The notes under the pieces: generated by a model | What the model was told of the DNA's origin: nothing | The model's database searches: none | The model's input: only the letters and a program-made list of their open reading frames with translations | Shown here: positions 17,767-25,750 of the stretch, piece by piece | Numbering within the stretch: the first letter of the stretch is position 1 | Layout: every line of letters starts with the position of its first letter | Position numbers and translations under genes: made by a program | Origin: JBMOMT01 sp049324835 | Lineage (GTDB): Bacteria > Chloroflexota > Anaerolineae > CAYNKW01 | NCBI GenBank assembly: GCA_049324835.1 | Contig: JBMOMT010000034.1 | Location: forward strand, 1 to 64,000 | Length of the DNA stretch: 64,000 nucleotides | Direction: 5' to 3'

Positions 17767-17803
17767 TTGGGGAATCCGATTGGGGAATCCGGTTGGGGAA
17801 TCC
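17767..17803. repeat. Three 13-bp direct repeats in the 17676-17848 intergenic stretch
   Basis: TTGGGGAATCC occurs at 17767-17777, 17780-17790 and 17793-17803 with a 13-base period. Just before it, CCCCAA-CGAG-TTGGGG (17757-17772) is a small palindrome that overlaps the first copy. I see no gene in the rest of 17676-17848. Confidence 0.7.
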
Positions 17804-17848
17804 AGCCGATCAGGCAACTTGTTCTGAAAACGGGGCATCGTCTCTTGA

Positions 17849-17884
17849 CCCTGCCGCCGGGCGTCTAACCTGCGGCAGGGTTTT
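17849..17884 (+). terminator. Rho-independent terminator after the nucleoside phosphorylase
   Basis: CCCTGCCGC (17849-17857) pairs with GCGGCAGGG (17872-17880) across a 14-base loop and is followed by TTTT. It overlaps the 3' end of the convergent gene at 17865. Confidence 0.7.
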
Positions 17885-18506
17885 GATTGCGGTATCGCCG
17901 CCAGGGCCGCGGCAAGAGCCGTGGCACCTGCTGCTGGTAGGCGCGGTAGGCCGCACCGAACTCTTGCAGTAGCCTGGCCTCTTCGGGGAAGGAACCCAGG
18001 TATAAATAGGCGGTGCTGACGGCCCACAACGCCGCCAGGTTGAGCGTCATCAGCGGCGAAAGCCAGATGAACAAGATGGCAGCCGTGTACATGGGATGGC
18101 GCACCCAGCCATAGGGACCGCTCACCGCCATGTTGGCATGGCGGTCGGCCGGCAAGGGATTACCCCCTCGAAACAGTTGACGCAGCCCCAAGAACTGCCA
18201 CACGTCGGTCTGAGCCAGCGCCCACAAGAAAAACAAGGCGGCGGTCAGTTGACCGCCGCCGCTCAACAAGAGCCAGGGATACTGAATTCGGTACAGGGTC
18301 CGGTCGGGCAGCAGGCCCACCAGCGCCATCACCGGCAGGTAGGTGGCCACCGCCACTCCCGAAAAGACCAGGCGATAGAAACGGTCTACGCGCGCCCTGC
18401 CCCAACGGTGGCAGGCCCATTCTTTGGTGCGATTGGCCGCCAACGCCCAGTGGATGAACGCAAAGGCAGCGCCCGCCGCCAAAATCGCCAGGGCTGAGGT
18501 CCACAT
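17865..18506 (-). CDS. Membrane-bound isoprenylcysteine/phospholipid methyltransferase-like protein
   Basis: This 213-residue protein has about five hydrophobic helices and a C-terminal signature of the ICMT/PEMT-like integral membrane methyltransferases: SGPYGWVRHPMYTA (about 130-143), then EEARLLQEFGAAYRAYQQQVPRLLP. The His-Pro and the Glu-rich segment normally hold S-adenosylmethionine. The substrate (prenylcysteine, phospholipid or other lipid) cannot be predicted. The final codons lie within the convergent terminator hairpin. There is a 23-base gap after the preceding minus-strand gene, so the two may share a transcript. Confidence 0.8.
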   Translation of the reverse strand: MWTSALAILAAGAAFAFIHWALAANRTKEWACHRWGRARVDRFYRLVFSGVAVATYLPVMALVGLLPDRTLYRIQYPWLLLSGGGQLTAALFFLWALAQTDVWQFLGLRQLFRGGNPLPADRHANMAVSGPYGWVRHPMYTAAILFIWLSPLMTLNLAALWAVSTAYLYLGSFPEEARLLQEFGAAYRAYQQQVPRLLPRPWRRYRNQNPAAG

Positions 18507-18529
18507 TTCAAACCTGTCGAAGACGATGG

Positions 18530-19585
18530 CTAAAAATCTGCCGCCCCGAATTCCTGGCCGCCAGACTTGAGCGAGGCCACCAGTTCGATCGAGATGCGGT
18601 TGAAAAAGCTTTCCTCTGGCATGCCCCCGTTGCCATATTCCATCTCGGTCACCCGGGCCGTCAGTTGCAGCGTGGCCGTCTCCAGTTTGACCACCTGACC
18701 CGGCCCGGCCAGCACCGGTTCACCCTTGGGGGCCAGCTTGGAGCGCAGCGACTCGTCGTCAAAAGCGTGGGCGCTCATCAGCACCTTGGTTTCGGTGCGG
18801 ATGTCATTCTTGTCAAAGAGCCATACCTCCAGGGCCGTCACCTTGTCTGGCGAGCCCACGCCGATGGTCTCGCCAATGCCCACACCACACTCGCCCAGAA
18901 ACTCACCGGCGTCGGTCTCGATGCTGAACGAATCGTCATAGTGATCGTTGCCCAGGGCGTAGCTGGTGATAAAGTGCCCCAGAACCGTGCCAGACACAGG
19001 CACAGACTCGGCCATCTCGGGCGAGATGGCCTGTGTCATGCGGGCCAGCCGATCTGTCCCCTCCCCCTCGGCGCGCCGCCCGCGCAACAGGCGTACGATC
19101 ATCATGGCCAGCACGACGACAAAAATGATCAACAAAAAGACGCCACACAGGGGTAGCAGACTGGAGAGCAAGCTGGTCTTTTCCTCCGGTTGCCCGGTGG
19201 TTGGTGCGGTGGTTGGCTCGGCGCCAACGACTGCCGAGATGCCCAGAGTCTGGGCCAGGGCGTCCAGGCGCTGCACCTGAGCCTCGTTGGAGGCCTCGGC
19301 CTTGAGTTGGCCGATGACTTTTTTGAGGTCATCCTGTTGCCAGCGCTCACTGAGCACCGCCCGGGCAAGTTCGGCGTTGCCGTGAATGCTATAAGAATCG
19401 GCAACAGCACCGACAAAGACCTTCTGATAATCCGGGTGGAGGTCTACGGGAGCTGCGTTCTCCCAGGCGACCGGCGCCACCCCCCAACCGAGCACAAACC
19501 AGCCGAGCAGGAGCCCGACGATCAGGCCCACGACCAGCCCATAGAGCGTTTTGCGCCCTCCGATGAGTTCCAGGATCATGCTCAT
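18530..19585 (-). CDS. Unknown two-helix membrane protein
   Basis: I do not recognise this 351-residue protein. Residues 13-35 are a glycine-rich membrane helix (LYGLVVGLIVGLLLGWFVLGWG). Residues 45-120 form a small helical extracytoplasmic region (YQKVFVGAVADSYSI onward), then a Thr/Pro linker and a second helix (about 145-170). The final 180 residues are predicted cytoplasmic and beta-rich, with phrases such as DSFSIETDAGEFLGECGVGI and KVTALEVWLFDKNDIRTET. Both starts of MSM carry a good GAGGAG upstream. It has a recognisable promoter. Confidence 0.75.
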   Translation of the reverse strand: MSMILELIGGRKTLYGLVVGLIVGLLLGWFVLGWGVAPVAWENAAPVDLHPDYQKVFVGAVADSYSIHGNAELARAVLSERWQQDDLKKVIGQLKAEASNEAQVQRLDALAQTLGISAVVGAEPTTAPTTGQPEEKTSLLSSLLPLCGVFLLIIFVVVLAMMIVRLLRGRRAEGEGTDRLARMTQAISPEMAESVPVSGTVLGHFITSYALGNDHYDDSFSIETDAGEFLGECGVGIGETIGVGSPDKVTALEVWLFDKNDIRTETKVLMSAHAFDDESLRSKLAPKGEPVLAGPGQVVKLETATLQLTARVTEMEYGNGGMPEESFFNRISIELVASLKSGGQEFGAADF

Positions 19586-19660
19586 CTCGCTTCTCCTCGC
19601 CTTTGTCAGGTGTGGGAGAGGAAGCCCCCCTCCAACGGTGGACCCGCAAGAACTGTTGCT

Positions 19661-19689
19661 ATTTTACCATAATCCCCGATTTTGCACAA
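19661..19689 (-). promoter_or_regulatory. Promoter for the unknown membrane-protein gene
   Basis: On the minus strand TTGTGC (19689-19684), a 17-base spacer and an extended -10 TGG-TAAAAT (TAAAAT at 19666-19661) lie about 75 bases before the start at 19585. Confidence 0.65.
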
Positions 19690-19701
19690 GATAAAACGAC
19701 G

Positions 19702-20775
19702 CTACCCCAGTGGCAACAACGGCTCTTTGGCCGCCAGAGAGAGCACCTCCGGGCCGTGTTCGCGCAACACCACCAGGTCTTCGAGGCGCACGCCGAATTC
19801 GCCCGGCAAATAGATGCCCGGCTCCACAGAAAAAACCATACCCGGCTGCAACACGTCCTTGTCGGATAGCCGACCCACGCCCGGCTTTTCGTGAATCACC
19901 AGGCCCACGCCGTGGCCCAGGCCGTGGCCAAAAAACTCGCCGTAACCGGCGGCCTGGATCACCTCTCGGGCGATGGCATCGGCTTCCTGACCGGTCATGC
20001 CGGGCCGGATGCCGGCGATGGCTGCCTGTTGGGCCTGCAGAACGATGTCGTACACCTGCCGATACGTACCATCGGCCTCGCCCAAGACCACCGTGCGTGT
20101 CAGATCGGAATGATAACCCTCCACCACGGCTCCAAAATCCATCACCACGGCCTGGCCCGGCCGGATGACTGCCTCGCCCGGGCGGGCGTGCGGCATGGCC
20201 CCGTTGGGGCCCGCAGCGACGATGATGTCAAAGGATACCTTGTCGGCTCCAGCGGTGCGCATGAAACGCTCCAGCTCCCAGGCCACCTCTTTCTCCGTCA
20301 TGCCCGGCCGCATGAACCGGGCCATGTGGGCATAGGCCGCATCACTCACAGCGATGGCCCGGCGCAGGGCAGCCAGCTCGCCCTCATCCTTCACCGCCCG
20401 CATCTCGAGCACCGTGTCTGCTGTGGGCGCAAATTCCACCCCTGCCGGCAGCGCGGCAGCCAGACTGGCGTGCTGGTCAAAGGTCAGGTTCTTACTCTCG
20501 AAACCCAATCGACGCACGCCCAACCCGGCGACCAGGTCGGGCAGCAGCAGCGAAAACTTGTCGGTGAGCCGGATCAACTCAAAATGCGGCGCCTGCAGCG
20601 TTGCCTGCTCATAGTAACGAAAGTCGGTCGCCAGTAGTGCACGATCCTGAGAGATGACGAGCATGCCTGCCGAACCGGTAAAGCCGCTCAGGTAACGGCG
20701 ATTGGCCTCATCGGTGATCAACATGGCATCGAGCCCTTGGTCGGTGAGGGTCTGACGTAATTTTGCCAGTCGCAT
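19702..20775 (-). CDS. Xaa-Pro dipeptidase/aminopeptidase (M24)
   Basis: This 357-residue creatinase-fold metallopeptidase cleaves X-Pro bonds. A creatinase N-domain (MRLAKLRQTLTDQGLDAMLI onward) precedes the pita-bread catalytic domain. Metal ligands are visible in VVMDFGAVVEGYHSDLTRT (two Asp), GHGLGHGVGL (His) and FSVEPGIYLPG (Glu), plus the C-terminal VRLEDLVV (Glu). Length and motifs match PepQ/YqhT-type enzymes. It is probably cytoplasmic, helping to degrade imported peptides. Confidence 0.94.
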   Translation of the reverse strand: MRLAKLRQTLTDQGLDAMLITDEANRRYLSGFTGSAGMLVISQDRALLATDFRYYEQATLQAPHFELIRLTDKFSLLLPDLVAGLGVRRLGFESKNLTFDQHASLAAALPAGVEFAPTADTVLEMRAVKDEGELAALRRAIAVSDAAYAHMARFMRPGMTEKEVAWELERFMRTAGADKVSFDIIVAAGPNGAMPHARPGEAVIRPGQAVVMDFGAVVEGYHSDLTRTVVLGEADGTYRQVYDIVLQAQQAAIAGIRPGMTGQEADAIAREVIQAAGYGEFFGHGLGHGVGLVIHEKPGVGRLSDKDVLQPGMVFSVEPGIYLPGEFGVRLEDLVVLREHGPEVLSLAAKEPLLPLG

Positions 20776-20825
20776 CGGTTCACTTGCCCCCTTGAGTATG
20801 TAACGTATGCCGCTAGATCGAGCAG

Positions 20826-20854
20826 ATTATAACACCATCGCCCCCTTTTTACAA
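20826..20854 (-). promoter_or_regulatory. Promoter for the Xaa-Pro peptidase gene
   Basis: On the minus strand TTGTAA (20854-20849), a 17-base spacer and TATAAT (20831-20826) lie 50 bases before the start. Confidence 0.75.
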
Positions 20855-20869
20855 CCCACCCCCAGACCT

Positions 20870-20898
20870 TTGACAGATTCGCCGAATCGTGCCATACT
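20870..20898 (+). promoter_or_regulatory. Promoter for the alcohol-dehydrogenase operon
   Basis: TTGACA (20870-20875), a 17-base spacer and CATACT (20893-20898) lie 58 bases before the ATG at 20957. It is divergent from the peptidase promoter. Confidence 0.7.
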
Positions 20899-20956
20899 CT
20901 AACAACCGATTGAGCTTGAGACAAGCTATGCCCGTCAGCGGGGGAAAGGAAACACG

Positions 20957-21997
20957 ATGCAGGCGATCGTCAAATATCAGGTGGGAGATGGTTACATTGG
21001 GCTGCGCGAGGTGCCAGAGCCACAGCCCGGAGCGGGCGAGGTCAAGATCGCCGTGCAGGCGGCGGGCATCTGTGGCTCCGATCTGCACATCTGGCACGGC
21101 GATATCGAGATACCGGTCAAACCGCCGGTAGTGTTGGGCCACGAGTTCGCCGGCGTGATCACACAACTGGGGCCCGGCGTGACCGGCCTGACGGTGGGCC
21201 AACGGGTGACAGCCGAGAACTCGCACTCGGTGTGTGGTCGCTGCCAATACTGCATGACCGGCTTTTACAATCTCTGCGCCGAGCGATTGGCCACCGGTTA
21301 TGCGTTCAACGGCGCTTTTGCACCTTATGTCGTGGTGCCGGCCCACCGGGTGCACCTGCTGCCCGACACGGTAGATTTTCACACCGGCGCGCTGTCCGAT
21401 CCCTCGGCCTGCACCTACCGCGCCGTCTACGAGATGGGTCAGGTGGGACCGGGCGACACGGTGCTCATCCTGGGGGTGGGGCCGATGGGATTGTTCAGCA
21501 CGCAGTACGCCAAACTCTCAGGCGGGCGGGTCATTCTGGCCGGCACGCCGGCCGACGCCGCCCGGCTGGAGATCGGGCGGCAACTGGGCGCCGATCTCAC
21601 CGTGGATGTCACCCGGCCCGACGCCGTGGAGACCATCCAGGACGGCGCCGCCCCCGGCGGCATCGACGTGGTGATCGAGTGCTCCGGCGCGCCCGATGCG
21701 GCGCGTCTGGGGCTCAAGCTCATCAAGAAACGTGGCCGGTTCGTGCTGGTGGGCATCTATGGCCGCCCCTTTGAGCTGAACCTGGACCAGGCGCTCTACA
21801 AAGAGCTGACCGTCAGGGGAATGTTCAGCCACATCTATCAGGCCTGGGAAAAAGCCATTGCCCTCGCCGCTCAGGGCTCAATCCAGACCCGGCCGCTCAT
21901 CACCGATGTGTTGCCCCTTTCGGAATGGGAAAAAGGGTTCACACGTTTTGCCGAACGCAAGGCGCTCAAGGTCATTTTTGAGCCGCAGCGAGTATAG
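20957..21997 (+). CDS. Zinc-dependent medium-chain alcohol/polyol dehydrogenase
   Basis: This 346-residue MDR dehydrogenase has catalytic-zinc residues in AAGICGSDLHIWHG and LGHEFAG (GHE). The structural-zinc loop SVCGRCQYCMTGFYNLC has four Cys, and the Rossmann segment is VLILGVGPMGLF. Similarity is to the threonine/sorbitol dehydrogenase group, which oxidises secondary alcohols with NAD(P). It is the first gene of a four-gene run whose gaps are 7-11 bases, with a cupin, a DapF-like protein and an MBL hydrolase, suggesting a small catabolic or modification pathway. The real substrate is unknown. Confidence 0.9.
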   Translation: MQAIVKYQVGDGYIGLREVPEPQPGAGEVKIAVQAAGICGSDLHIWHGDIEIPVKPPVVLGHEFAGVITQLGPGVTGLTVGQRVTAENSHSVCGRCQYCMTGFYNLCAERLATGYAFNGAFAPYVVVPAHRVHLLPDTVDFHTGALSDPSACTYRAVYEMGQVGPGDTVLILGVGPMGLFSTQYAKLSGGRVILAGTPADAARLEIGRQLGADLTVDVTRPDAVETIQDGAAPGGIDVVIECSGAPDAARLGLKLIKKRGRFVLVGIYGRPFELNLDQALYKELTVRGMFSHIYQAWEKAIALAAQGSIQTRPLITDVLPLSEWEKGFTRFAERKALKVIFEPQRV

Positions 21998-22008
21998 GAG
22001 GAAAAAAG

Positions 22009-22362
22009 ATGATCATCGGCACAGCAGAGGCCATCGCCGGCCAGCGGGCCAGCCGTTCCCACGGTGGTGTGGGCGACTATTTTGTGCGCACCTTGCTGCA
22101 GGATATTCCCGGCAGCGCCTTTAAATACGTGCGCGATCTGATACTCTTTGCGGGGGCCAGCATCGGCGAGCACCCCCACGAGGGCGACGACGAGATCTAT
22201 TTCGTCATCTCCGGCAACGGGGTGATGATCGTCGATGGCCAGGAACAGGCCGTGGTGCCCGGCGCAGCCGTGTTGACCCTCTCTGGCAGCCGTCACAGCC
22301 TGCGCAACACGGGCGATTCAGACCTGCGCATCTTGGTCGCCTGCGCCAGAACGTGCAGTTGA
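22009..22362 (+). CDS. Small cupin-domain protein
   Basis: This 117-residue single cupin has motif 1 GEHPHEGDDEIYFVISGNG (metal-binding His, His, Glu) and motif 2 PGAAVLTLSGSRHSLRNTG (His). Such one-domain cupins bind a metal and act as sugar isomerases, dioxygenases or ligand sensors. The ATG has AGGAGG upstream and lies 11 bases after the dehydrogenase stop. Confidence 0.87.
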   Translation: MIIGTAEAIAGQRASRSHGGVGDYFVRTLLQDIPGSAFKYVRDLILFAGASIGEHPHEGDDEIYFVISGNGVMIVDGQEQAVVPGAAVLTLSGSRHSLRNTGDSDLRILVACARTCS

Positions 22363-22369
22363 GACAACC

Positions 22370-23236
22370 ATGACAGCCACAGCGTCCGTGCCGTTCGTCA
22401 AATATCAGGCTCTGGGCAACGATTACCTGGTGATCGACCCGGACGGCCTGTCTGCGGAACTGACCCCCACCCAGATTCGCCGCATTTGTGACCGCCACTA
22501 CGGCGTCGGCTCCGATGGTATCCTGCTGGGCCCCCTCCAAGATACAGACTGTGATTTCGGCCTGCGGCTCTTTAACCCCGATGGCGGCGAGTTTGAAAAA
22601 AGTGGCAACGGCCTGCGCATCTTTGCCCGCTATCTGTGGGATCAGGGGCTGGTGGGCGAGTCGCCGTTCACCATCGCCACGCCCGGCGGCGACGTGACAG
22701 CCCGCGTCCATCCGGGTGGACGTCGAGCCACGGTGGAGATGGGCGCGGTGAGTTTCGACAGCCGTCAGATTCCGGTCGCCGGTCTGCCGCGACAGGTGCT
22801 GAACGAAACGATGGTGGTGGCCGGGCAGGTGCTTCGCTACTGCGCCGCCACGGTGGGCAACCCACACTGTGTGGTGCTCTGCGAGCAGGTATCTGCCGAG
22901 GATGCCCGCCGCTGGGGGCCGCTGATCGAGACAGATGCCCGCTTTCCCAACCGCACCAACGTCCAGTTTATGCAGGTGCTGGATGAACGCCACATCCGCA
23001 TCGAGATCTGGGAGCGAGGCGTGGGGTATACGCTGGCTTCGGGCAGCAGTAGCTGCGCCGCCGCGGCTGTCGCCCATCGTCTGGGTTTGTGCAACGCCCA
23101 GATCGACGTGCACATGCCGGGGGGCGTGATCCAGATCGCCCTTTCAACAGATTTCAGGGCCACCATGACCGGCCCTGTGAGCCGCGTGTGCCAGGGCACG
23201 CTGTGGGACGAGGCTTTCGAGCAGGCCGAGGAGTAA
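22370..23236 (+). CDS. DapF-like protein with both catalytic cysteines replaced by serine
   Basis: This 288-residue protein has the whole diaminopimelate-epimerase fold: FVKYQALGNDYLVID, GVGSDGIL, FNPDGGEFEKSGNGLRI, VGNPHCVV, TNVQFMQV, EIWERGVGYTLASGSSSCAAA. True DapF uses one Cys in CGNG and one in ACGTGA-type loops as the two acid/base thiols. Here they are Ser78 (AGT at 22601-22603) and Ser224 (TCG at 23039-23041). A standard two-thiol epimerase mechanism is therefore unlikely, although the substrate-binding Asn and Glu-Arg residues look retained. It may be a different isomerase/lyase, or a binding protein. It sits inside the alcohol-dehydrogenase/cupin/MBL operon, not with lysine genes. 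Confidence 0.88.
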   Translation: MTATASVPFVKYQALGNDYLVIDPDGLSAELTPTQIRRICDRHYGVGSDGILLGPLQDTDCDFGLRLFNPDGGEFEKSGNGLRIFARYLWDQGLVGESPFTIATPGGDVTARVHPGGRRATVEMGAVSFDSRQIPVAGLPRQVLNETMVVAGQVLRYCAATVGNPHCVVLCEQVSAEDARRWGPLIETDARFPNRTNVQFMQVLDERHIRIEIWERGVGYTLASGSSSCAAAAVAHRLGLCNAQIDVHMPGGVIQIALSTDFRATMTGPVSRVCQGTLWDEAFEQAEE

Positions 23237-23243
23237 ACAGGCC

Positions 23244-23915
23244 ATGCCGGTAAAAGTTCATCCCCTCTCGATGGGCCTGGTGCAGGCGTATCTCATCCAG
23301 GGCGAGGCCGGCCTGGTGCTGGTGGATGCCGGCATGCCGGGTTTTGAGCAGCGCGTTCTGCAGCGCATGCAGACCCTGGAGCGGCAAGACCTGCGGCTGA
23401 TCTGGATCACCCACGCCCATCTGGATCATTACGGCAGCGCCGCCGCGCTACGGCGGCGCACCGGCGCGCCCGTGGCGATCCATCGCGCCGACGCAGCGGC
23501 CATGGCGCAGGCAGAGACGCACCTGGGCGCCGTTCGTGGGCGAGGGCGGCTGGTGGGGGCGCTGCTGCCGCTGCTGCAACGGGCGCTGCGCCCACAACCC
23601 ACCCCAGCCGATCTGCTCATGGTCGATGGCGACGGTCTGCAGGATTTCGGCCTGGATGCGCGGCTGCTGCACACGCCGGGTCACACACCCGGCTCCAGTT
23701 GCCTCATCGTCGAGGGTCGATTCGCCTTTGTGGGCGATCTACTCTCGGCCACCGGACAGCCTCATAGCCAGCGCTTCTTTGCCCACGATTGGTCACAGAT
23801 CCCACATAGCCTGGCCCGCCTGCAGGCGTTAAAACCAGAGCGGATTTACCCTGGCCACGGGCGTGGGCACATCGGCGGTGAGGCATTGGCCCGGCTCTCC
23901 TTTCACGGCCTCTGA
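23244..23915 (+). CDS. MBL-fold metallo-hydrolase
   Basis: This 223-residue metallo-beta-lactamase-fold enzyme has the metal motif THAHLDHYG (about 54-62), then HTPGHTPGSS and FVGDLLSA, and a final GHGRGH. Glyoxalase-II-like and other thioester or lactone hydrolases share this size. It closes the four-gene operon, 7 bases after the DapF-like gene. Substrate unknown. Confidence 0.88.
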   Translation: MPVKVHPLSMGLVQAYLIQGEAGLVLVDAGMPGFEQRVLQRMQTLERQDLRLIWITHAHLDHYGSAAALRRRTGAPVAIHRADAAAMAQAETHLGAVRGRGRLVGALLPLLQRALRPQPTPADLLMVDGDGLQDFGLDARLLHTPGHTPGSSCLIVEGRFAFVGDLLSATGQPHSQRFFAHDWSQIPHSLARLQALKPERIYPGHGRGHIGGEALARLSFHGL

Positions 23916-23970
23916 CGCTCCTCGCCTTGAAAGGAGATGCTGAAATTGCGGCACAAAGGCCATTTCCACC

Positions 23971-23999
23971 TTGACGTATGGCCGTGTTTATGTTAAAAT
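23971..23999 (+). promoter_or_regulatory. Promoter for the ParA pair
   Basis: TTGACG (23971-23976), a 17-base spacer and an extended -10 TGT-TAAAAT (TAAAAT at 23994-23999) lie 53 bases before the first parA-like gene. Confidence 0.7.
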
Positions 24000-24052
24000 A
24001 TTTTTGACATCGATTTCATCGGCACATCGGGCCTGGGTTTCAGGGGACGGGT

Positions 24053-24817
24053 ATGCGCAAGATAGCCATCGTCGGGTTCAAGGGTGGGATCGGCAAAACC
24101 ACCACGTGCATCAATCTGGGGGCAGGGCTGGCGTTACAGGGCCGTCGAGTGCTGCTGATCGACACCGATACGCAGGCCAACGTCTCCATTTCGTTGGGTA
24201 TCAACGCCTTCGAGCACTCGCTGGCCGACGCCCTCAGTCGTAAGGTGCCCGCCGAACAATGTGTGGTACAGGCGCGTGAGTACATCGACCTGCTGCCGAG
24301 CAGCATGGCCCTCTTTAAAGCCCAGCAGCGCATGGTGCTCGAAATGGCCCGCGAAGAGATCTTTGCCGAGCTGTTCGCCGGCCTCAGCAACTATGACTAT
24401 CACCTGCTGGATTGCGCCCCTTCCGTCTCACTGCTGACAGTCAACGCTGTGGCGTACGCCGAAGAGGTCTTTATCCCCGTCTCGATGGAGATGCTGGCGC
24501 TGGCCGGTGCGCGTCAGTTCCTGACCTATCTACGCACCATCAGCCGTATGATGGGCCGCGGGGCGCGCATCCGGCTTATCATCCCCACCTTTTTCGACCC
24601 TCGCCGCCGGGTGAGCCATCTGGTGTTAGAATCGCTGAAAAAAGATTTCGGCGATCGGGTCACCCATCCCATCCGCATCGACACGTTGTTGTCCGAAGCC
24701 CCCGGCGCGGGCAAAACGATCTTTGAATATGCCCGTAACAGTCGAGGAGCAGAAGATTACGAAAAACTGGCCGGTCTGGTAGAGCAGATGCCACCTTTGC
24801 AGGAAGAGAATGGCTGA
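24053..24817 (+). CDS. ParA/MinD-family ATPase (first of a tandem pair)
   Basis: This 254-residue deviant-Walker ATPase has KGGIGKTT (residues 10-17) with the signature lysine, TDTQANVSISLG and the LLDCAPSVSLLT switch. Such ATPases position plasmids, chromosomes or protein clusters by cycling on DNA. It lacks the N-terminal helix-turn-helix extension of large plasmid ParAs. Thirty-three bases separate it from a second ParA. No ParB partner is adjacent. Confidence 0.9.
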   Translation: MRKIAIVGFKGGIGKTTTCINLGAGLALQGRRVLLIDTDTQANVSISLGINAFEHSLADALSRKVPAEQCVVQAREYIDLLPSSMALFKAQQRMVLEMAREEIFAELFAGLSNYDYHLLDCAPSVSLLTVNAVAYAEEVFIPVSMEMLALAGARQFLTYLRTISRMMGRGARIRLIIPTFFDPRRRVSHLVLESLKKDFGDRVTHPIRIDTLLSEAPGAGKTIFEYARNSRGAEDYEKLAGLVEQMPPLQEENG

Positions 24818-24850
24818 ACCTTTGCGCGCTGAAAAGACGAGGAGAGAACC

Positions 24851-25639
24851 ATGACACGCATCATCTCTGTGGCCAATCAAAAAGGCGGGGTGGGCAAAAC
24901 AACCACCGTGGTCAACCTGAGCGCGGCCCTGGCACAGATGAAGCAAAAGGTGCTGGCCATCGATATGGACCCCCAGGGCGCGCTATCGGTGGGGCTGGGG
25001 GTGGATGGCTACCGCCTGGAGCAGACCCTCTACACCGCACTGATGGACGCCGAGTTTTCCGTCAACCGCGTCATCTACCCGGTCAAAGCTTACCTGGACC
25101 TGATCCCGGCCAATATCGATCTGGCCTCTGCCGAGGTCGAGCTGATCGCCGAGATCCGGCGCGAGTTTATTTTGAGCCGCATGCTGGAGCCGCTCGACAA
25201 CTGGTACGATTTTATCCTGATCGATTGCCCGCCCAGTCTGGGACTGCTCACCACCAACGCCCTGTGCGCCAGCCAGGAGGTGATCATCCCCATGCAGGCC
25301 GAGTATTTTGCCATGCGCGGCATCCGGCTGCTGTTGGATCACATCAAAAAGATCAACGAGCGACTGAACCCCCAACTCAACCTGACCGGCATCCTGGCCA
25401 CCATGTACTCGACGGGCACCATTCACGCTCGCGAGGTGCTGGACGAGATCCGCTCTGTGTTTGGCGACAAAGTGTTCGATGTCGTCGTCTACAAGAGCAT
25501 CCGCTTTGCCGAGGCCTCCGTGGCAAGCCAGGCCATCGTCGAGTATGCCGGTCAGCACAAAGGGGCCAGGGCTTACAAACGCGTGGCCAAAGAACTGCTG
25601 GGCATCAAGGACGACCAGCCCAACGGATCGGCTGAATAG
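24851..25639 (+). CDS. ParA/Soj-family ATPase (second of a tandem pair)
   Basis: This 262-residue ATPase is a closer match to chromosomal Soj: ANQKGGVGKTTTVVNLSAALA (Walker A from residue 11), DMDPQGALSVGLG, IDCPPSLGLLTTNAL and MQAEYFAMRGIRLLLDHI. GAGGAG... lies 8-10 bases before the ATG. It is only moderately similar to the first ATPase, so the pair is probably not a recent duplication. A strong terminator follows. Confidence 0.92.
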   Translation: MTRIISVANQKGGVGKTTTVVNLSAALAQMKQKVLAIDMDPQGALSVGLGVDGYRLEQTLYTALMDAEFSVNRVIYPVKAYLDLIPANIDLASAEVELIAEIRREFILSRMLEPLDNWYDFILIDCPPSLGLLTTNALCASQEVIIPMQAEYFAMRGIRLLLDHIKKINERLNPQLNLTGILATMYSTGTIHAREVLDEIRSVFGDKVFDVVVYKSIRFAEASVASQAIVEYAGQHKGARAYKRVAKELLGIKDDQPNGSAE

Positions 25640-25656
25640 ACACCCCACAGCTACAG

Positions 25657-25692
25657 GCCCCAGAGATGTTTCTGCTCTGGGGCTTTTGTTTT
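25657..25692 (+). terminator. Rho-independent terminator after the ParA pair
   Basis: GCCCCAGAG (25657-25665) and CTCTGGGGC (25675-25683) form a perfect 9-bp stem with a 9-base loop, followed by TTTTGTTTT. Confidence 0.9.
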
Positions 25693-25719
25693 GCCAGTTC
25701 CAACCTGCTCAGATATAAT
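25691..25719 (+). promoter_or_regulatory. Promoter for the small membrane-protein/queG operon
   Basis: TTGCCA (25691-25696), a 17-base spacer and TATAAT (25714-25719) lie 31 bases before the ATG. The -35 overlaps the terminator T-run of the preceding operon. Confidence 0.8.
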
Positions 25720-25750
25720 AACACCATCTTGCTCTGAACGGAAAGGCTGA

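Noticed and set aside
17690..17850. Possible tRNA or small gene (a GTTCGAGACC-like stretch on the minus strand).
   Set aside because: No acceptor, D or anticodon stems can be built around it, and short frames there have no start signal.
22601..23041. Serine substitutions in the DapF-like protein as sequencing artefacts.
   Set aside because: Two separate codons of different types (AGT and TCG) would both have to be wrong while the frame and all other motifs are intact.
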